Shown one piece after another: positions 8,712-23,176 of a stretch of 64,000 nt of DNA. The translations under genes were made by a program, and so were the position numbers. The stretch covers positions 310,001-374,000 of the forward strand of contig NZ_CP162130.1 of NCBI RefSeq assembly GCF_040833975.1, written 5' to 3'. Under the pieces are notes generated by a model. It did no database searches and was not told where the DNA came from. It saw only the letters and a program-made list of their open reading frames with translations. The DNA comes from Leptospira sp. WS92.C1. Lineage in GTDB: Bacteria; Spirochaetota; Leptospiria; Leptospirales; Leptospiraceae. Each line of letters begins with the position of its first letter. Position 1 is the stretch's first letter.

Positions 8712-9833
8712 ATGAAAAAGAATAAAAGTTCCCTTTTTTGTTTAATACTTCTTACGGCTTTTATCGCTTGTAAGAAGGAATCCAAAAACAACAACGCTCA
8801 AAATCTTGTCTTGTTGACTCTGCTCAACAGCTCGTCATCATTAACACCTGAGCAAAGATCAGCAAGTGCGTCCGCAAATGGGGCGTCAGCCGCTTCGAAT
8901 GCAGTACAAGCTGATGGCAGTTTAACCGCTTCGAACGATATTCAGCAAGAGCAATTGCTCATGGCGAGTGTATTTGAAAATGGAATGGATCCAGTTGTTG
9001 CGCGAGAAACCGCATACCAGATCGCGCAATTGCGTTCTGAAAAAGAAACAAATCCAGTGCACCTGACTGCAACGACTATCAATGTGACGGGATCTAATAC
9101 GACCACACCTGGTCAATATTCATATGAGTTTGATGGATCCGTGGATGGAATTACATTTGCAACTACTCAAACGGATATTTCCGCACTTGTAGGAGGAGCT
9201 CCCGATTCTTGTCTCATTGAAATCCCAAATCCAGCGGGTGGTTCGCTCCAAGGAACTGCAACCTTCGGTTCTGGATCGACGCTTGTTTACAACGGATCCG
9301 GATCCGGAACTAGTTTTAACGGAGAGAGTACACTCAATACAGTCGTGACTTTTAATAACTTCGGAACTTATTATACTGATTATCTTACCGTAATTCAGTT
9401 TTTGAAAAATCCAACGGATACTCCAATAGCAGGTACGGGATGTGATGTTATGAAGACCGCTTTTCAAAAAGCTTTCAGTCTTATGTTCAAATACGCTCAC
9501 TTTAATTCGGGTGCCGTTACGGTTGAGTTTAAACGAGCGTATTCAACGACTGCTGGAACATCTGGTTTAGGAACGGTAGATCTTAGTTTTAGTTCAAAGT
9601 TGAATTCTCCTGCTGGGATTGCAATCCAGGACTATGACGGGGTTACACCTTTAGCGGAACAAACCGTGACTTTGGAAAATGTTGTCTATGCATATAATTC
9701 TAATATTTCCGTTTCAGGTTCTTATACGCCGGGATCACCGATTCCTCCTTCGATTACTGGAGGAATGTCCCTATCGTTCTCTGGTAAAGTAAACGGAACA
9801 GCGATCGATCAAACCTTTACGTTTAATTTCTAA
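8712..9833 (+). CDS. Large lipoprotein of unknown function
   Basis: A 373-residue protein with a clear lipoprotein signal (KKNKSSLFCLILLTAFIAC, Cys about residue 20). After the Cys comes a Lys/Asn/Ser-rich linker, then a region rich in Ser, Thr, Gly and Asn with alternating hydrophobic residues that looks beta-rich, like many exported Leptospira lipoproteins. Two cysteines in the mature part (DSCLIEIP, GTGCDVMK) could form a disulfide. No enzymatic motif is visible. The ribosome binding site GGAG lies 12 bases before the ATG, and a strong terminator follows the stop, so it is a one-gene unit. Probably surface or periplasmic; function unknown. Confidence 0.8.
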   Translation: MKKNKSSLFCLILLTAFIACKKESKNNNAQNLVLLTLLNSSSSLTPEQRSASASANGASAASNAVQADGSLTASNDIQQEQLLMASVFENGMDPVVARETAYQIAQLRSEKETNPVHLTATTINVTGSNTTTPGQYSYEFDGSVDGITFATTQTDISALVGGAPDSCLIEIPNPAGGSLQGTATFGSGSTLVYNGSGSGTSFNGESTLNTVVTFNNFGTYYTDYLTVIQFLKNPTDTPIAGTGCDVMKTAFQKAFSLMFKYAHFNSGAVTVEFKRAYSTTAGTSGLGTVDLSFSSKLNSPAGIAIQDYDGVTPLAEQTVTLENVVYAYNSNISVSGSYTPGSPIPPSITGGMSLSFSGKVNGTAIDQTFTFNF

Positions 9834-9862
9834 GTTTTTAGAGATCAAAAGATCTAAAACTG

Positions 9863-9893
9863 AAAAGCCTCCCGAATTCGGGAGGCTTTTTTT
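9863..9893 (+). terminator. Rho-independent terminator
   Basis: GCCTCCCGAATTCGGGAGGC (9867-9886) is a perfect palindrome able to form a GC-rich hairpin, flanked by AAAA and TTTTTTT. It lies 30 bases after the lipoprotein stop. The rest of the 327-base spacer up to 10160 shows no gene or further structure. Confidence 0.9.
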
Positions 9894-10160
9894 ATCTTTC
9901 CCTGGTTCATGTTTTTTTCGCATTGTTTTGAATCGGAGGAATCTTATATTTGATTCCTATTTTTGTTTTTAATCGTAAAAGAGTTTATCGATACAAATGA
10001 TTTCTTCCGCGGATTGCATTTTGAAAGGACTGAATCTTTTTTTATTACAAAGAAGGAGTTTTGACAGTCGAATCTTTATGCAAAAAATTGAAACTCACAA
10101 AGGACTTTTTTTATTGTCATTTTAAGAATCGTAAGGACTTTTCCCAAAGAACTCTATTAC

Positions 10161-10655
10161 TTATTTTGAAAAGGATTCTTTTTTGACTTTTTCTTTTCTT
10201 CGCACATAAACTACCTTGTCCAATTCCGCGACCACCTTGCCGGTTTTTTCGTCGTGCACTTTTGTCTGAAAAAACACGTCTAACTTTCTTTTTTCATCGG
10301 CCTCTGCGCGGATTCGTTCGATCTCTTCGCGGGGAATTTGAAATTCCGCGTAAACCTTCCCAATCCCCGGACTGATAAAACGGATCGTTGCCACTTTGTC
10401 CCAGATAATATAATCCTCACCGAGATTTTCCATGAGAATCAGCATATAAAAAGGATCGCACATCGAATAGAGAGAACCGCCAAAATGTGTTCCTACAAGA
10501 TTCCGATTCCACCAACGGAGTTTCATACTGAGACGAAAGTGGTTTTTGTCTTTACCGACACGTTTATACCGAATTCCGGCACCGAAGAAGGGAGGGTAAT
10601 AGTTAAAAAAATAAAATCGAAAACGTTTCCAGAGATTCATATTGTTTGAGAGCAA
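10161..10655 (-). CDS. DUF4442-type hotdog-fold protein, thioesterase-like
   Basis: A 164-residue protein with the DUF4442 pattern of the hotdog superfamily: an N-terminal amphipathic part, then [20 protein letters not shown] (about residues 48-67), [13 protein letters not shown], and [11 protein letters not shown]. Hotdog proteins of this group resemble acyl-CoA thioesterases, and the [13 protein letters not shown] loop holds the position where catalytic Asp or Asn is found. No substrate can be deduced. An alternative start is the Met at residue 6 (10640). The C-terminus is very basic ([13 protein letters not shown]). It is divergent from the ceramidase gene. Confidence 0.75.
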   Translation of the reverse strand: MLSNNMNLWKRFRFYFFNYYPPFFGAGIRYKRVGKDKNHFRLSMKLRWWNRNLVGTHFGGSLYSMCDPFYMLILMENLGEDYIIWDKVATIRFISPGIGKVYAEFQIPREEIERIRAEADEKRKLDVFFQTKVHDEKTGKVVAELDKVVYVRRKEKVKKESFSK

Positions 10656-11003
10656 AATCGTTTGGTATTTTGTCTTTTGTCGAGGATGGTTCTAATTTTG
10701 AAATTAGAAAATCGGAATTTAACTCGAAAAGAACTTTGGAAAAAGGATGAAAATCCGTCTTGAAAGGTCGGAACTCCGCCCTTTTTCATTTTATAGAAGA
10801 ATCATCCATTTATGAGATCGGTAGAAGTGTTGTCATTGGGCAAATTAAAATGACCCGTTTTTATAGAAAGCCTGCTTGATTTTTCAAAACGCATTTTATA
10901 AAGTGCCTGCTCTAAAGAGTCTAAGCTTTTCCGATTTGTGATTTTTAAATTTATCGAGGCTTTTGCACAATCAAAAGAAAAACGATTCCGGGAGGAATTT
11001 ATT
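10656..11003. other. Spacer with a GTCGGAAC element and a possible promoter
   Basis: This 348-base divergent spacer contains GGTCGGAACTCCGCC at 10766-10780, one of the recurring elements of this window. TTGATT (10876-10881) and TATAAA (10897-10902), 15 bases apart, may form the ceramidase promoter. GGGAGG near 10990 is the ribosome binding site for the TTG at 11004. Confidence 0.4.
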
Positions 11004-13043
11004 TTGAATCTTTTTACTGTTCGCAGAATTTTTAGGATTTGTTTTTCTATTCTTTTTTTTCTTACTTTTGTGCGTTGTGGGGATTCTACAATCTATGTGA
11101 TCAAAAATAAAAAACCTTTGCTTTTATCCGGAACGAAAGGACTTTTTGCCGGAGCTTCCAAGGTAGATATCACCCCTCCTCCAGGACTTCCTCTTGCCGG
11201 TTATTCGATGCTTGCAAATACCGAAAAAGGATTCCGGACCAAAATCTACGCCAGGGTAATCTATATTAGAAAAGATAAATATTCTCCTTTGGTTCTAATT
11301 CAAACTGATTTGTTATCCGGGTCTTTGTTATTACATCACAGACTCGCCGAAAGATTGGCTGAAAAAACGGATATCAGTTTCGGCGGCATCGTTCTTTCGG
11401 GAACGCATACTCATTCCGCACCCGGAAATTTTTATGAAAATAATTTTTACAACGAATTTGCGGGAAACAAACCGGGTTTTGAAAAAGAATGGTATGAGTT
11501 CTTAGAAGATAGAATTTATTCTGCAGTTATAGAGGCGTATCGATCCGCAAAACCTGCAAAGATCGCAACGGGCAAATCGAATGTTTGGGGAATCACTCGA
11601 AATCGTTCGATAGAAGCTTATGCCGCAAACAGAAATTCCGGAATTGCTGAAATCAAGACGGAACAAATCTACGACGCGATCAATCCTGAGATGACGATGA
11701 TTCGAGTGGATACAAAGGATAAGGACGGAGTGTTCAAACCCCTTGCAGCATATTCCACGTATTCGATCCACGGAACGACGATTCCTTCTTGGAATAAGGT
11801 TGTAAACGCGGATGTTTTTGCTTATCCGGAAAGGGAACTGGAATTTAAAATCAAAGAAGAATACAAATCGGATTGGGAACCCTTGCACGCGGTGTCTAAC
11901 GCAACTCACGGGGATAATTCTCCGGATTATCGGGAAGATATGCAGGGTTTTATCGAATCCAAACGATTGGGTTTGGAACTATCAAAAAAATCTTATGAAC
12001 TTTTTCAAACATTGGGAAAAAAATTGAATGGTGACTTAACGTATTCTTACAATTCCAAAGAAGTCGACGTTTATGAAAATCCGAAGATGGGGGAAGCAGA
12101 ACTCTGTAGCCGACCAATAGTCGGAACGGCGTTGACCGGCGGAGCGGAAGACGGTATGACTCCGATTTTATATTGGCTGCCGTTTTGGGGGGAAGGTTGG
12201 CCTCGATACATTTTTACAGGCGGTTGTCAGGGACACAAACGCACTGCGGGTTCCGTATTTCAGTATTTGATTTTGGCTAAGAAGAATTTTCCTCATCGAA
12301 TGATTCTTCAGTCCGCGAGAATCGGAGACACCGCTTTGTTAGCGGTTCCTTTCGAAGTTACGAACGAGTCCGGCAGAAGATTCTCCAAGGCTGCTCTTGA
12401 TGCTGAAAAACAAAGAACGAACAAAAGTAAAGAACCCATCACTCAAACATCCGTATTGTCTTGTACTAACGGATATTTCGGATATTCCACCACCCCGGAA
12501 GAATATACAAAACAAAACTATGAAGGCGGACACACGATCTACGGACCTGGAACGCAACCGTTTTTGCAGGCTCATCTTGCCGATCTCGTAAAACAGATGC
12601 CAGCGGAAGGAGGAAAGGAAAGTTTTCCCGAATCTTGGGAATTTCAATTGGATACAAAACATTATATGCCGGAGAAGTTGGAAGCAAAGGGAAACCGCGA
12701 ATTGAAGGAAGCCCCGAGATTGGTACTTGCGGCGGAGAATCTCGAGAAACATTGGATCTTTCGATATAAAGATGTAAATCCTTCTCAAATTCAATTTCAT
12801 CAACCTTTGTTATCCATTCAGTATAAGGAAGATCAAGGGGAATGGAAAACTTTGTTTCAAGATGCAAAACCTGTAAACGATTCAGGCACCGAATTGGATG
12901 TTCGTTTTCAAGGAGAATCCTTGGATGGAATGGCGATCTACGAAGTTCGTTGGTTCAATCCTGAATTTCATTCTAAGAGAAAGTATCGATTTGCGGTGAC
13001 TCCTCGTGGAAAAGAAAAGGAATTTTTCTCTCCCGAGTTTTGA
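11004..13043 (+). CDS. Neutral ceramidase family lipoprotein
   Basis: A 679-residue member of the neutral/alkaline ceramidase family, zinc amidases that split ceramide into sphingosine and fatty acid. Family marks in order: ASKVDITPPPGLPLAGYSM at the mature N-terminus, LSGTHTHSAPGNF (zinc-binding His pair, about residue 133), a STYSIHGTTIPS segment, and NATHGDNSPDY, which matches the conserved G-D-x-S-P loop carrying the catalytic Ser. A C-terminal immunoglobulin-like domain ends the chain, as in the family. The signal peptide ends FVRC, a relaxed lipobox, so it is likely membrane-bound and exported. TTG 11004 is preferred for its GGGAGG ribosome binding site; the frame is open from GTG 10938. 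It could act on host sphingolipids (inference). Confidence 0.85.
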   Translation: MNLFTVRRIFRICFSILFFLTFVRCGDSTIYVIKNKKPLLLSGTKGLFAGASKVDITPPPGLPLAGYSMLANTEKGFRTKIYARVIYIRKDKYSPLVLIQTDLLSGSLLLHHRLAERLAEKTDISFGGIVLSGTHTHSAPGNFYENNFYNEFAGNKPGFEKEWYEFLEDRIYSAVIEAYRSAKPAKIATGKSNVWGITRNRSIEAYAANRNSGIAEIKTEQIYDAINPEMTMIRVDTKDKDGVFKPLAAYSTYSIHGTTIPSWNKVVNADVFAYPERELEFKIKEEYKSDWEPLHAVSNATHGDNSPDYREDMQGFIESKRLGLELSKKSYELFQTLGKKLNGDLTYSYNSKEVDVYENPKMGEAELCSRPIVGTALTGGAEDGMTPILYWLPFWGEGWPRYIFTGGCQGHKRTAGSVFQYLILAKKNFPHRMILQSARIGDTALLAVPFEVTNESGRRFSKAALDAEKQRTNKSKEPITQTSVLSCTNGYFGYSTTPEEYTKQNYEGGHTIYGPGTQPFLQAHLADLVKQMPAEGGKESFPESWEFQLDTKHYMPEKLEAKGNRELKEAPRLVLAAENLEKHWIFRYKDVNPSQIQFHQPLLSIQYKEDQGEWKTLFQDAKPVNDSGTELDVRFQGESLDGMAIYEVRWFNPEFHSKRKYRFAVTPRGKEKEFFSPEF

Positions 13044-13256
13044 ACGTAACAATCCGATTTTCAAAACGATTTCATTAAATCAGTCTTTGTGTTTTCGAAA
13101 GTAAAAATCCATTTTGACGTTTATCCCTCGAATCAAAAATTGAATCTGAAGGAAAATATCTTTCTTTAAAATTGGATTGATCTTGAAATCGAATTTCAAA
13201 AAACGCGGTCGAAAATTTTTCTTGCCCTCCTATTTTTCATTTTTATAACTTCGTTT

Positions 13257-14279
13257 ATGCAAAGAACCATCGCTCTTGTTCGTAAAAAAGGATCTCTTGA
13301 AAACGTTGAACTGATTGCCGAAACCCTTCCCGAACCCGCCGAAAATGAAGTGCAGATCGAAGTTCATTCGATCGGTTTCAATTTTGCCGATTTGTTTGCG
13401 ATTCAGGGACTCTATAGTGCAACTCCGGAAGGAGCTTTTGTTCCTGGTTTAGAATACTCAGGAGTTGTTTTGGCCGCTGGAAAGAAAGTTAAGAATGTAA
13501 AGAAAAAAGATAAGATCATGGGTGTGACTCGTTTTGGAGGTTATGCTTCTCATTTAAATATAGATTCCAGATATGTTTTTAAACTTCCTTCCAAGTGGAG
13601 TTTTGATCAGGGGGCCGGGTTCCTGGTTCAAGGGCTTACCGCCTATTACGCATTAGTCGCTCTGGGAAATCTTCAAAAAGGCCAAACCGTTCTTATCCAT
13701 AGCGCCGCCGGAGGAGTCGGAATTCTCGCAAATCGTGTGGCGAAAAAGTTCGGCGCTTATACGATCGGAACGATCGGTTCTCCTTCCAAATTGGATCTTC
13801 TAAAAAAAGAAGGTTACGATCGACAAATCGTCCGTTCGGATCGGTTTAAAAAAGATCTTCGTGAATCGTTGGATGGAAGGGATTTGAATCTTGTTTTGGA
13901 ATGTATCGGAGGGAATATTTTTCAAGAAAGTTATGAGGTGATGGCCCCGATGGGAAGAATGATCGTCTATGGCGCCGCCGATTTGATGGGCGGAAGCAGT
14001 TCGGTAAACTGGCCTCGACTTGCTTATAAATATCTTTCTCGTCCGAAGTTGGATCCGATGGCTATGGTCTCGGATAATAAAGCGGTCATGGGATTTAACC
14101 TGATCTGGCTCTATGATAAAGTGGAAACGTTGACTAAAAATCTCCTCGGTCTTGTCAAACTGAATTTAGCCCCGCCATTTATCGGAAAAACGTTTCGCTT
14201 TGAGGAAATTCATCAAGCACTCAAATACTTTCAATCCGGCAATTCGATCGGGAAGGTGGTTTTGAAAGTAAAGTCTTAA
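13257..14279 (+). CDS. Zinc-free MDR oxidoreductase, quinone reductase/VAT-1 like
   Basis: A 340-residue medium-chain dehydrogenase/reductase. The N-terminal GroES-like part contains [18 protein letters not shown] and [13 protein letters not shown]. The Rossmann part has [20 protein letters not shown] (the quinone-reductase variant of the NAD(P)H loop) near residues 140-160. The zinc ligands of classical alcohol dehydrogenases are absent, placing it in the quinone oxidoreductase/VAT-1 group, which uses NADPH to reduce quinones or enones. C-terminal [20 protein letters not shown] is family-typical. The upstream ribosome binding site is weak. It is followed after 77 bases by the polyprenyl synthase gene on the same strand. 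Confidence 0.9.
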   Translation: MQRTIALVRKKGSLENVELIAETLPEPAENEVQIEVHSIGFNFADLFAIQGLYSATPEGAFVPGLEYSGVVLAAGKKVKNVKKKDKIMGVTRFGGYASHLNIDSRYVFKLPSKWSFDQGAGFLVQGLTAYYALVALGNLQKGQTVLIHSAAGGVGILANRVAKKFGAYTIGTIGSPSKLDLLKKEGYDRQIVRSDRFKKDLRESLDGRDLNLVLECIGGNIFQESYEVMAPMGRMIVYGAADLMGGSSSVNWPRLAYKYLSRPKLDPMAMVSDNKAVMGFNLIWLYDKVETLTKNLLGLVKLNLAPPFIGKTFRFEEIHQALKYFQSGNSIGKVVLKVKS

Positions 14280-14356
14280 TCGAAAAAGAACGAATCCCGT
14301 TTCTTTCGAATTGGAAACATTTCAAAAAACGATTTGCTACGTTTGGTTTCGAACGT

Positions 14357-16121
<1,765 letters not shown>

Positions 16122-16506
16122 TTGATATGATAGGGAGAAATTATTTTCGATTCAAACTATGATTTTAAATTGAAAGAATGAAGCGTAGGGCTTTGGAGAA
16201 AGTTTGGTCAGAAACTATTTAAAAGCATGTTTCCAATTGATCAACACACTCAATTTCCTTTCAATCGATGTCGGTAAAATTTGCTTGAAGTGATATTTGA
16301 ATTCTTTACAAGTGAACTGGGGTTGGTCGAATTTAGACGACTTTTGAATGTTCATCAAAACTGAGTAGCGATTGAATCCAATCAGCAAAAGTGTTCGATT
16401 TTATCGCCGAACTCTTCCGATAAAAACTTGTTACGGTTTGTTTGAGCGATTGCGGTTTGAAAAATAAAAGCAGATTCAATGCTATGAATCAATTTTAACG
16501 GAACTT
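16122..16506. other. Spacer with a possible gene remnant on the minus strand
   Basis: No intact gene is supported in these 385 bases. On the minus strand a 46-codon frame (16355-16215) has protein-like composition (QFTCKEFKYHFKQILPTS) but no ribosome binding site, and the overlapping upstream frame also looks coding (TFADWIQSLLSFDEHSKVV). This may be the debris of a degraded gene. Confidence 0.3.
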
Positions 16507-17736
<1,230 letters not shown>

Positions 17737-17763
17737 TTATAACCTTTTTAATAATTCACTGCA

Positions 17764-18870
17764 ATGGCGGAACTGCTCAAAGACCTTTATTCACCTCGGG
17801 TTTTACAAAAGATCGCTTCCTCTTTTTCTAAAGAACTGAGTTTTGTTTCCGAGGAAGAGTGGATTCGTAAGTTTAAACAAAAAGATTGGAATCGTCTGGA
17901 ACTCAAACAAAGAATTCGTAGGATCGCCGAAGTTTTATCTGAAACTCTGCCGACACCGTTTCCAAAAGCTGTTCCGATTCTTCTGAGAATTGCGGATTCA
18001 TTCGAGAAATTGTTTCAAGGAAAAGAAACATTTGTTACCATATTTCTGGGGGATGTTGTAGAAATTTTGGGAATTGATCATCATAAGGAAGCAATGATGG
18101 CGACCGAAAGAATTACAAAACTAATTTCCTGTGAATTTTCCATTCGTCCGTTTTTGATCCGCCATCCGGAATTAACTTGGAAACAAATGTTGCAATGGTC
18201 GCTTGATTCCGATCCCGCAGTTCGTCGTTTGGCTTCGGAGGGGAGTCGCCCTAGGCTTCCTTGGGGAATGGGGATTCCCGGTTTAAAACAGGATCCGCAG
18301 AGGACACTTTCGATTCTTGAAAATTTAAAAGACGATCCCAATGACGTTGTACGCAGAAGCGTCGCCAATCACTTGAACGATATCTCTAAAGATCACCCCG
18401 ACTTTGTTTTGGAAATAGCGGAACGTTGGGCAGGCTTTTCCGAAGAACGAGACACACTCTTAAAACACGCGTTACGCGGTCTTTTGAAAAACGGAAATCA
18501 TAGAGCGTTGAAAATTTTCGGTTTTACTTCTAAAGTAAATGGAAAGGTTATCAATTTAAAATTGAAATCGAAAACGGTAAAAATCGGAGATGAATTGGGA
18601 TTTAGCTTTTCCGTTCAGCTTGGGGAGAGTAAACCGAACCGCCTTAGAATCGAATATAAAATCGAATATGTAAAAGTTTCGGGAAAAATGTCCAGAAAAG
18701 TTTTTCAAATCGAAGAACGTCTTTTTGGTCCTAAAGAAATTGTAACTTATGAAAAAAAACAATCCTTTAAACAAATGACGACTCGGAAGCATATTCCCGG
18801 CAAACATACCTTAGAAATCCATATCAACGGAGATCTAAAATCGAAGATCGATTTCCGAGTGGTTTGTTGA
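17764..18870 (+). CDS. AlkD-like DNA alkylation repair protein (HEAT-like repeats)
   Basis: A 368-residue protein of helical ALK/HEAT-like repeats in its first 250 residues. Family landmarks are RIAEVLSETLPTPF, the ATERITKLISCEFSIRPFL segment, WSLDSDPAVRRLASEGSRPR and DDPNDVVRRSVANHLNDISK. These match the AlkD-type DNA alkylation repair family, base-excision glycosylases that hold damaged DNA in a helical groove. The C-terminal 110 residues are predicted beta-rich (LKSKTVKIGDELGFSFSV) and are shared by a subset of the family. Catalytic competence cannot be judged here. It follows the acyltransferase closely and may be cotranscribed; it converges on the next gene with a 7-base gap. Confidence 0.82.
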   Translation: MAELLKDLYSPRVLQKIASSFSKELSFVSEEEWIRKFKQKDWNRLELKQRIRRIAEVLSETLPTPFPKAVPILLRIADSFEKLFQGKETFVTIFLGDVVEILGIDHHKEAMMATERITKLISCEFSIRPFLIRHPELTWKQMLQWSLDSDPAVRRLASEGSRPRLPWGMGIPGLKQDPQRTLSILENLKDDPNDVVRRSVANHLNDISKDHPDFVLEIAERWAGFSEERDTLLKHALRGLLKNGNHRALKIFGFTSKVNGKVINLKLKSKTVKIGDELGFSFSVQLGESKPNRLRIEYKIEYVKVSGKMSRKVFQIEERLFGPKEIVTYEKKQSFKQMTTRKHIPGKHTLEIHINGDLKSKIDFRVVC

Positions 18871-18877
18871 TTTTTTA

Positions 18878-19279
18878 TTAAGTCAACAATACGCCGTATA
18901 CGATTATCGAGATTCCCACCAAATTGGAAATTACTCCGATTGCGCCTAAGGATTTTCCTAAGATAGGGTTTTCCTGAAATTCATCCTTAACCCCTTGAAG
19001 CCAATTTACCGTATCTTTTAGAGCAAGAAAAATCGAAGAAACAGCGAATAGAATCGCTCCAATCAGCCCCAAGTTTTCGGAAAGATTTGCATAACGAAAT
19101 GCGATAACCAATCCTAAAAGCATGGCTCCCTGCATCAATGAGCCGATATGCGCGGCCTGTAAGTATCGGGAAGCAAATTCCGCCTTTTTTCTTGCAAGTG
19201 CGTATGGAAAACCGGTGAGGCTGCCGTAAGCTAAATTTAAAACACCTGCGATGATGAGTATCTTTTCCGGAAGGAGCAT
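18878..19279 (-). CDS. Small four-helix membrane protein, unknown
   Basis: A 133-residue protein with four hydrophobic segments (about residues 5-25, 45-65, 70-90 and 108-130), consistent with a small inner-membrane protein. A short hydrophilic stretch (DTVNWLQGVKDEFQENPILG) lies between segments three and four. No recognised family. The ATG has GGAGG-like bases nearby on the coding strand only weakly. It is a single minus-strand gene between the AlkD-like gene and a lipoprotein pair. Confidence 0.7.
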   Translation of the reverse strand: MLLPEKILIIAGVLNLAYGSLTGFPYALARKKAEFASRYLQAAHIGSLMQGAMLLGLVIAFRYANLSENLGLIGAILFAVSSIFLALKDTVNWLQGVKDEFQENPILGKSLGAIGVISNLVGISIIVYGVLLT

Positions 19280-19452
19280 GGTATACCTCGTTAACGGAAG
19301 AAAGTCGCGTATAACGTAGATTTAGTCTATAAATAAATTTACTGAAATATTCAAATTACTTGAGTCTGTTTCTCAAAATTTAAACGGAAGTTTTGATTCA
19401 ATGTTAAATGAACTGGCACAAGGGCCGGTCGATGTATTGGATTTTAAATAAA

Positions 19453-19480
19453 AAAACCCTGTCGGAAACGACAGGGTTTT
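19453..19480 (-). terminator. Rho-independent terminator, possibly bidirectional
   Basis: AAAACCCTGTCG (19453-19464) and CGACAGGGTTTT (19469-19480) form a perfect 12-bp stem with a GAAA tetraloop. It lies 28 bases after the end of the lipoprotein gene on the minus strand, where the transcript ends in a U run. Confidence 0.9.
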
Positions 19481-19508
19481 AAAATCAAATCGGGTTAAAG
19501 AAATAAGC

Positions 19509-20375
19509 TTACTTCTTTTTCTTTCCTTTATTGGGCGATGTTTCAAAAGTAGAAATCGATTTTTCATCGGAATCGATGAAATCTAAATATCCATTTTGTT
19601 TTAATTCCTCAACATCTTCAGCAGATAAATCGAGATCATCCAAAACTAAATTAGCGTCAGTAATAACCTGCGTAAAAGTTTCGGGATCAAAACGATTCAT
19701 CAAACCGTCGGATGTAAAATAGAATTTTCGTTCTAAAGCGCTCGTTTTAGACGAACTAAATTCCCACAAACTCAAAAAATCGAGCGGATTAAAAACAAAT
19801 TCTTCCACAGTAGGAGGCGGAATATTTTTTTGAGTTGCAGCATTCTTTAACAAGTTTTGCGCTAAAATCGACTTAGAAGAGACTTCCTCTTCCTGATGAC
19901 CGCCGAAAGTGCCAAATATCGTTTCTCCGTTAATCAGATAATAAAAAATGTTAGGATAAGCCAACACTAAATCTCCAAAAACACTGAGTCCCTTGTTATA
20001 GCTTTCAGAAATGGAATCATTTTGTAAAGATCTGATTTCTGATTCAAGAATTGAACCTGCAACTTCTTCATCGCTCGCCGCCGAACCGGATCCCCCAAAA
20101 GTTCCAAAAATTGTACCACCTGTTAAGGGGAAGTAAATTAAGTTTGGAAGGAAAAAGGTAAAATCTAAATAGAATCGCCCAACTTCCTCTACCGAAATTT
20201 TTTTTCTTCTTAAACCATGTTTTAAAGAATCTGTATAATCTTGTTTTGCTTCCTGAATCAAATAATAACTACCAGCACTGTATTGGTAATCATTTGAATT
20301 CATTGAAACACAGCCTGACAAGCAGGCGCTCATCGCAAAAATTGCAATGAGAAACGAGAAAATCTTAACCTTCAT
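19509..20375 (-). CDS. Lipoprotein of unknown function with an internal duplication
   Basis: A 288-residue exported protein whose signal peptide ends LSGC (about residue 21). The mature part contains two related segments, PNLIYFPLTGGTIFGTFGG (about 78-96) and PNIFYYLINGETIFGTFGG (about 143-161), each with PN..Y....G.TIFGTFGG, so the domain is duplicated. The C-terminus is a lysine tail (GKKKK) after an acidic stretch. No family known to me. Its start overlaps the stop of the preceding lipoprotein gene by 11 bases, so the two form an operon closed by a terminator. Confidence 0.8.
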   Translation of the reverse strand: MKVKIFSFLIAIFAMSACLSGCVSMNSNDYQYSAGSYYLIQEAKQDYTDSLKHGLRRKKISVEEVGRFYLDFTFFLPNLIYFPLTGGTIFGTFGGSGSAASDEEVAGSILESEIRSLQNDSISESYNKGLSVFGDLVLAYPNIFYYLINGETIFGTFGGHQEEEVSSKSILAQNLLKNAATQKNIPPPTVEEFVFNPLDFLSLWEFSSSKTSALERKFYFTSDGLMNRFDPETFTQVITDANLVLDDLDLSAEDVEELKQNGYLDFIDSDEKSISTFETSPNKGKKKK

Positions 20376-20853
20376 TGATAGAGATCGCTTTACCGATTAC
20401 ATTTACAGTGCATTTTTCTTCGTTATAGAAAATCGGAAAATTAAACTCTTCACATTTTGTTTTAAAACGAGGTTGAAGAACTGCATCAGCTCCATCTAGT
20501 TTTTCGAGAGCATTGTAAATGGCTTGCTCTTTTGCATAATCAAGCGGGCTTGTAGGCGTAGGAAAAACTGGGTATCCTGTAATGGATCCGCTCTCTTTTT
20601 TCGAAGTAAGACCCGGAATACCGAAGTTGTAGCTTACGAATGGGAAAATGGGAAGGAAATATCTAACTCTAGTGTAAGTAGCCTCACCTTTTACACTTCC
20701 CATTACTTTGTAATCTTTTCTGCTGAGAGCGCGGATGTCCAAGAAAGAACTCAGTTTGGCTCCTGCAATTCCGTTGCTTCCTTGAGTGCTTGTACAATTG
20801 TTCATAGAGATCGTTAGGCCCATTGTTAAAGCCAAAATAGCCAATCTTTTCAT
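20365..20853 (-). CDS. Small lipoprotein of unknown function
   Basis: A 162-residue protein with a signal peptide ending NNC (about residue 19), a relaxed spirochaetal lipobox. The mature domain contains an YARF-like core seen in small bacterial lipoproteins: AKEQAIYNALEKLDGADAVL followed by QPRFKTKCEEFNFP, with two Cys that may pair. This resembles a TRL-like or similar small periplasmic lipoprotein fold, but I cannot name the family. GAGGAT lies before the ATG. It is the first gene of a two-lipoprotein operon whose members overlap. Confidence 0.75.
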   Translation of the reverse strand: MKRLAILALTMGLTISMNNCTSTQGSNGIAGAKLSSFLDIRALSRKDYKVMGSVKGEATYTRVRYFLPIFPFVSYNFGIPGLTSKKESGSITGYPVFPTPTSPLDYAKEQAIYNALEKLDGADAVLQPRFKTKCEEFNFPIFYNEEKCTVNVIGKAISINEG

Positions 20854-21039
20854 TCAAATCCTCTTCTGTTATAAATTTATTTCTGAGAATGTAAAAAGTT
20901 AATATTGGATTTGTCAACAAAATCATGAAATAAATTATTTCTAATCGATTCTAAGGGAAAGAGTGTATATTTTAGGAAAAAAATGGGGTTACTGGGGAAT
21001 CAAAAATGAAATTGATCGATGAACGTAAGCGATTACAAT

Positions 21040-21068
21040 AAAAAACCCTGCCGATGGCGGGGTTTTTT
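21040..21068 (-). terminator. Rho-independent terminator of fcpA
   Basis: CCCTGCC (21046-21052) pairs with GGCGGGG (21056-21062) with one G-T pair, extended by A and T runs on both sides. It lies 26 bases after the fcpA stop on the minus strand. Confidence 0.85.
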
Positions 21069-21093
21069 ATTCCATTTCGTTTGAAAGAAAGAG

Positions 21094-22037
<944 letters not shown>

Positions 22038-22080
22038 TATTAGGGAAAAGGAACATCCTGTTGCCTTCTCTCCTGTATAT

Positions 22081-22134
<54 letters not shown>

Positions 22135-22318
22135 CCTACCAATAAGGGACATAATGAGTCCATTTATCGGGCTTTCGAAGAATCTTTTCCTGTTTTCGTT
22201 TCTTTTCCGAAAGATAGACCGCTCCTAGTTTCTTTTATTCCCTACATTTTTCCAGCAGATTCTGTTTTCAGAAAAGGTTTTCCTTCCTCCTTTTGATGAA
22301 AAAACTGGAATTACCCGT

Positions 22319-23172
<854 letters not shown>

Positions 23173-23176
<4 letters not shown>

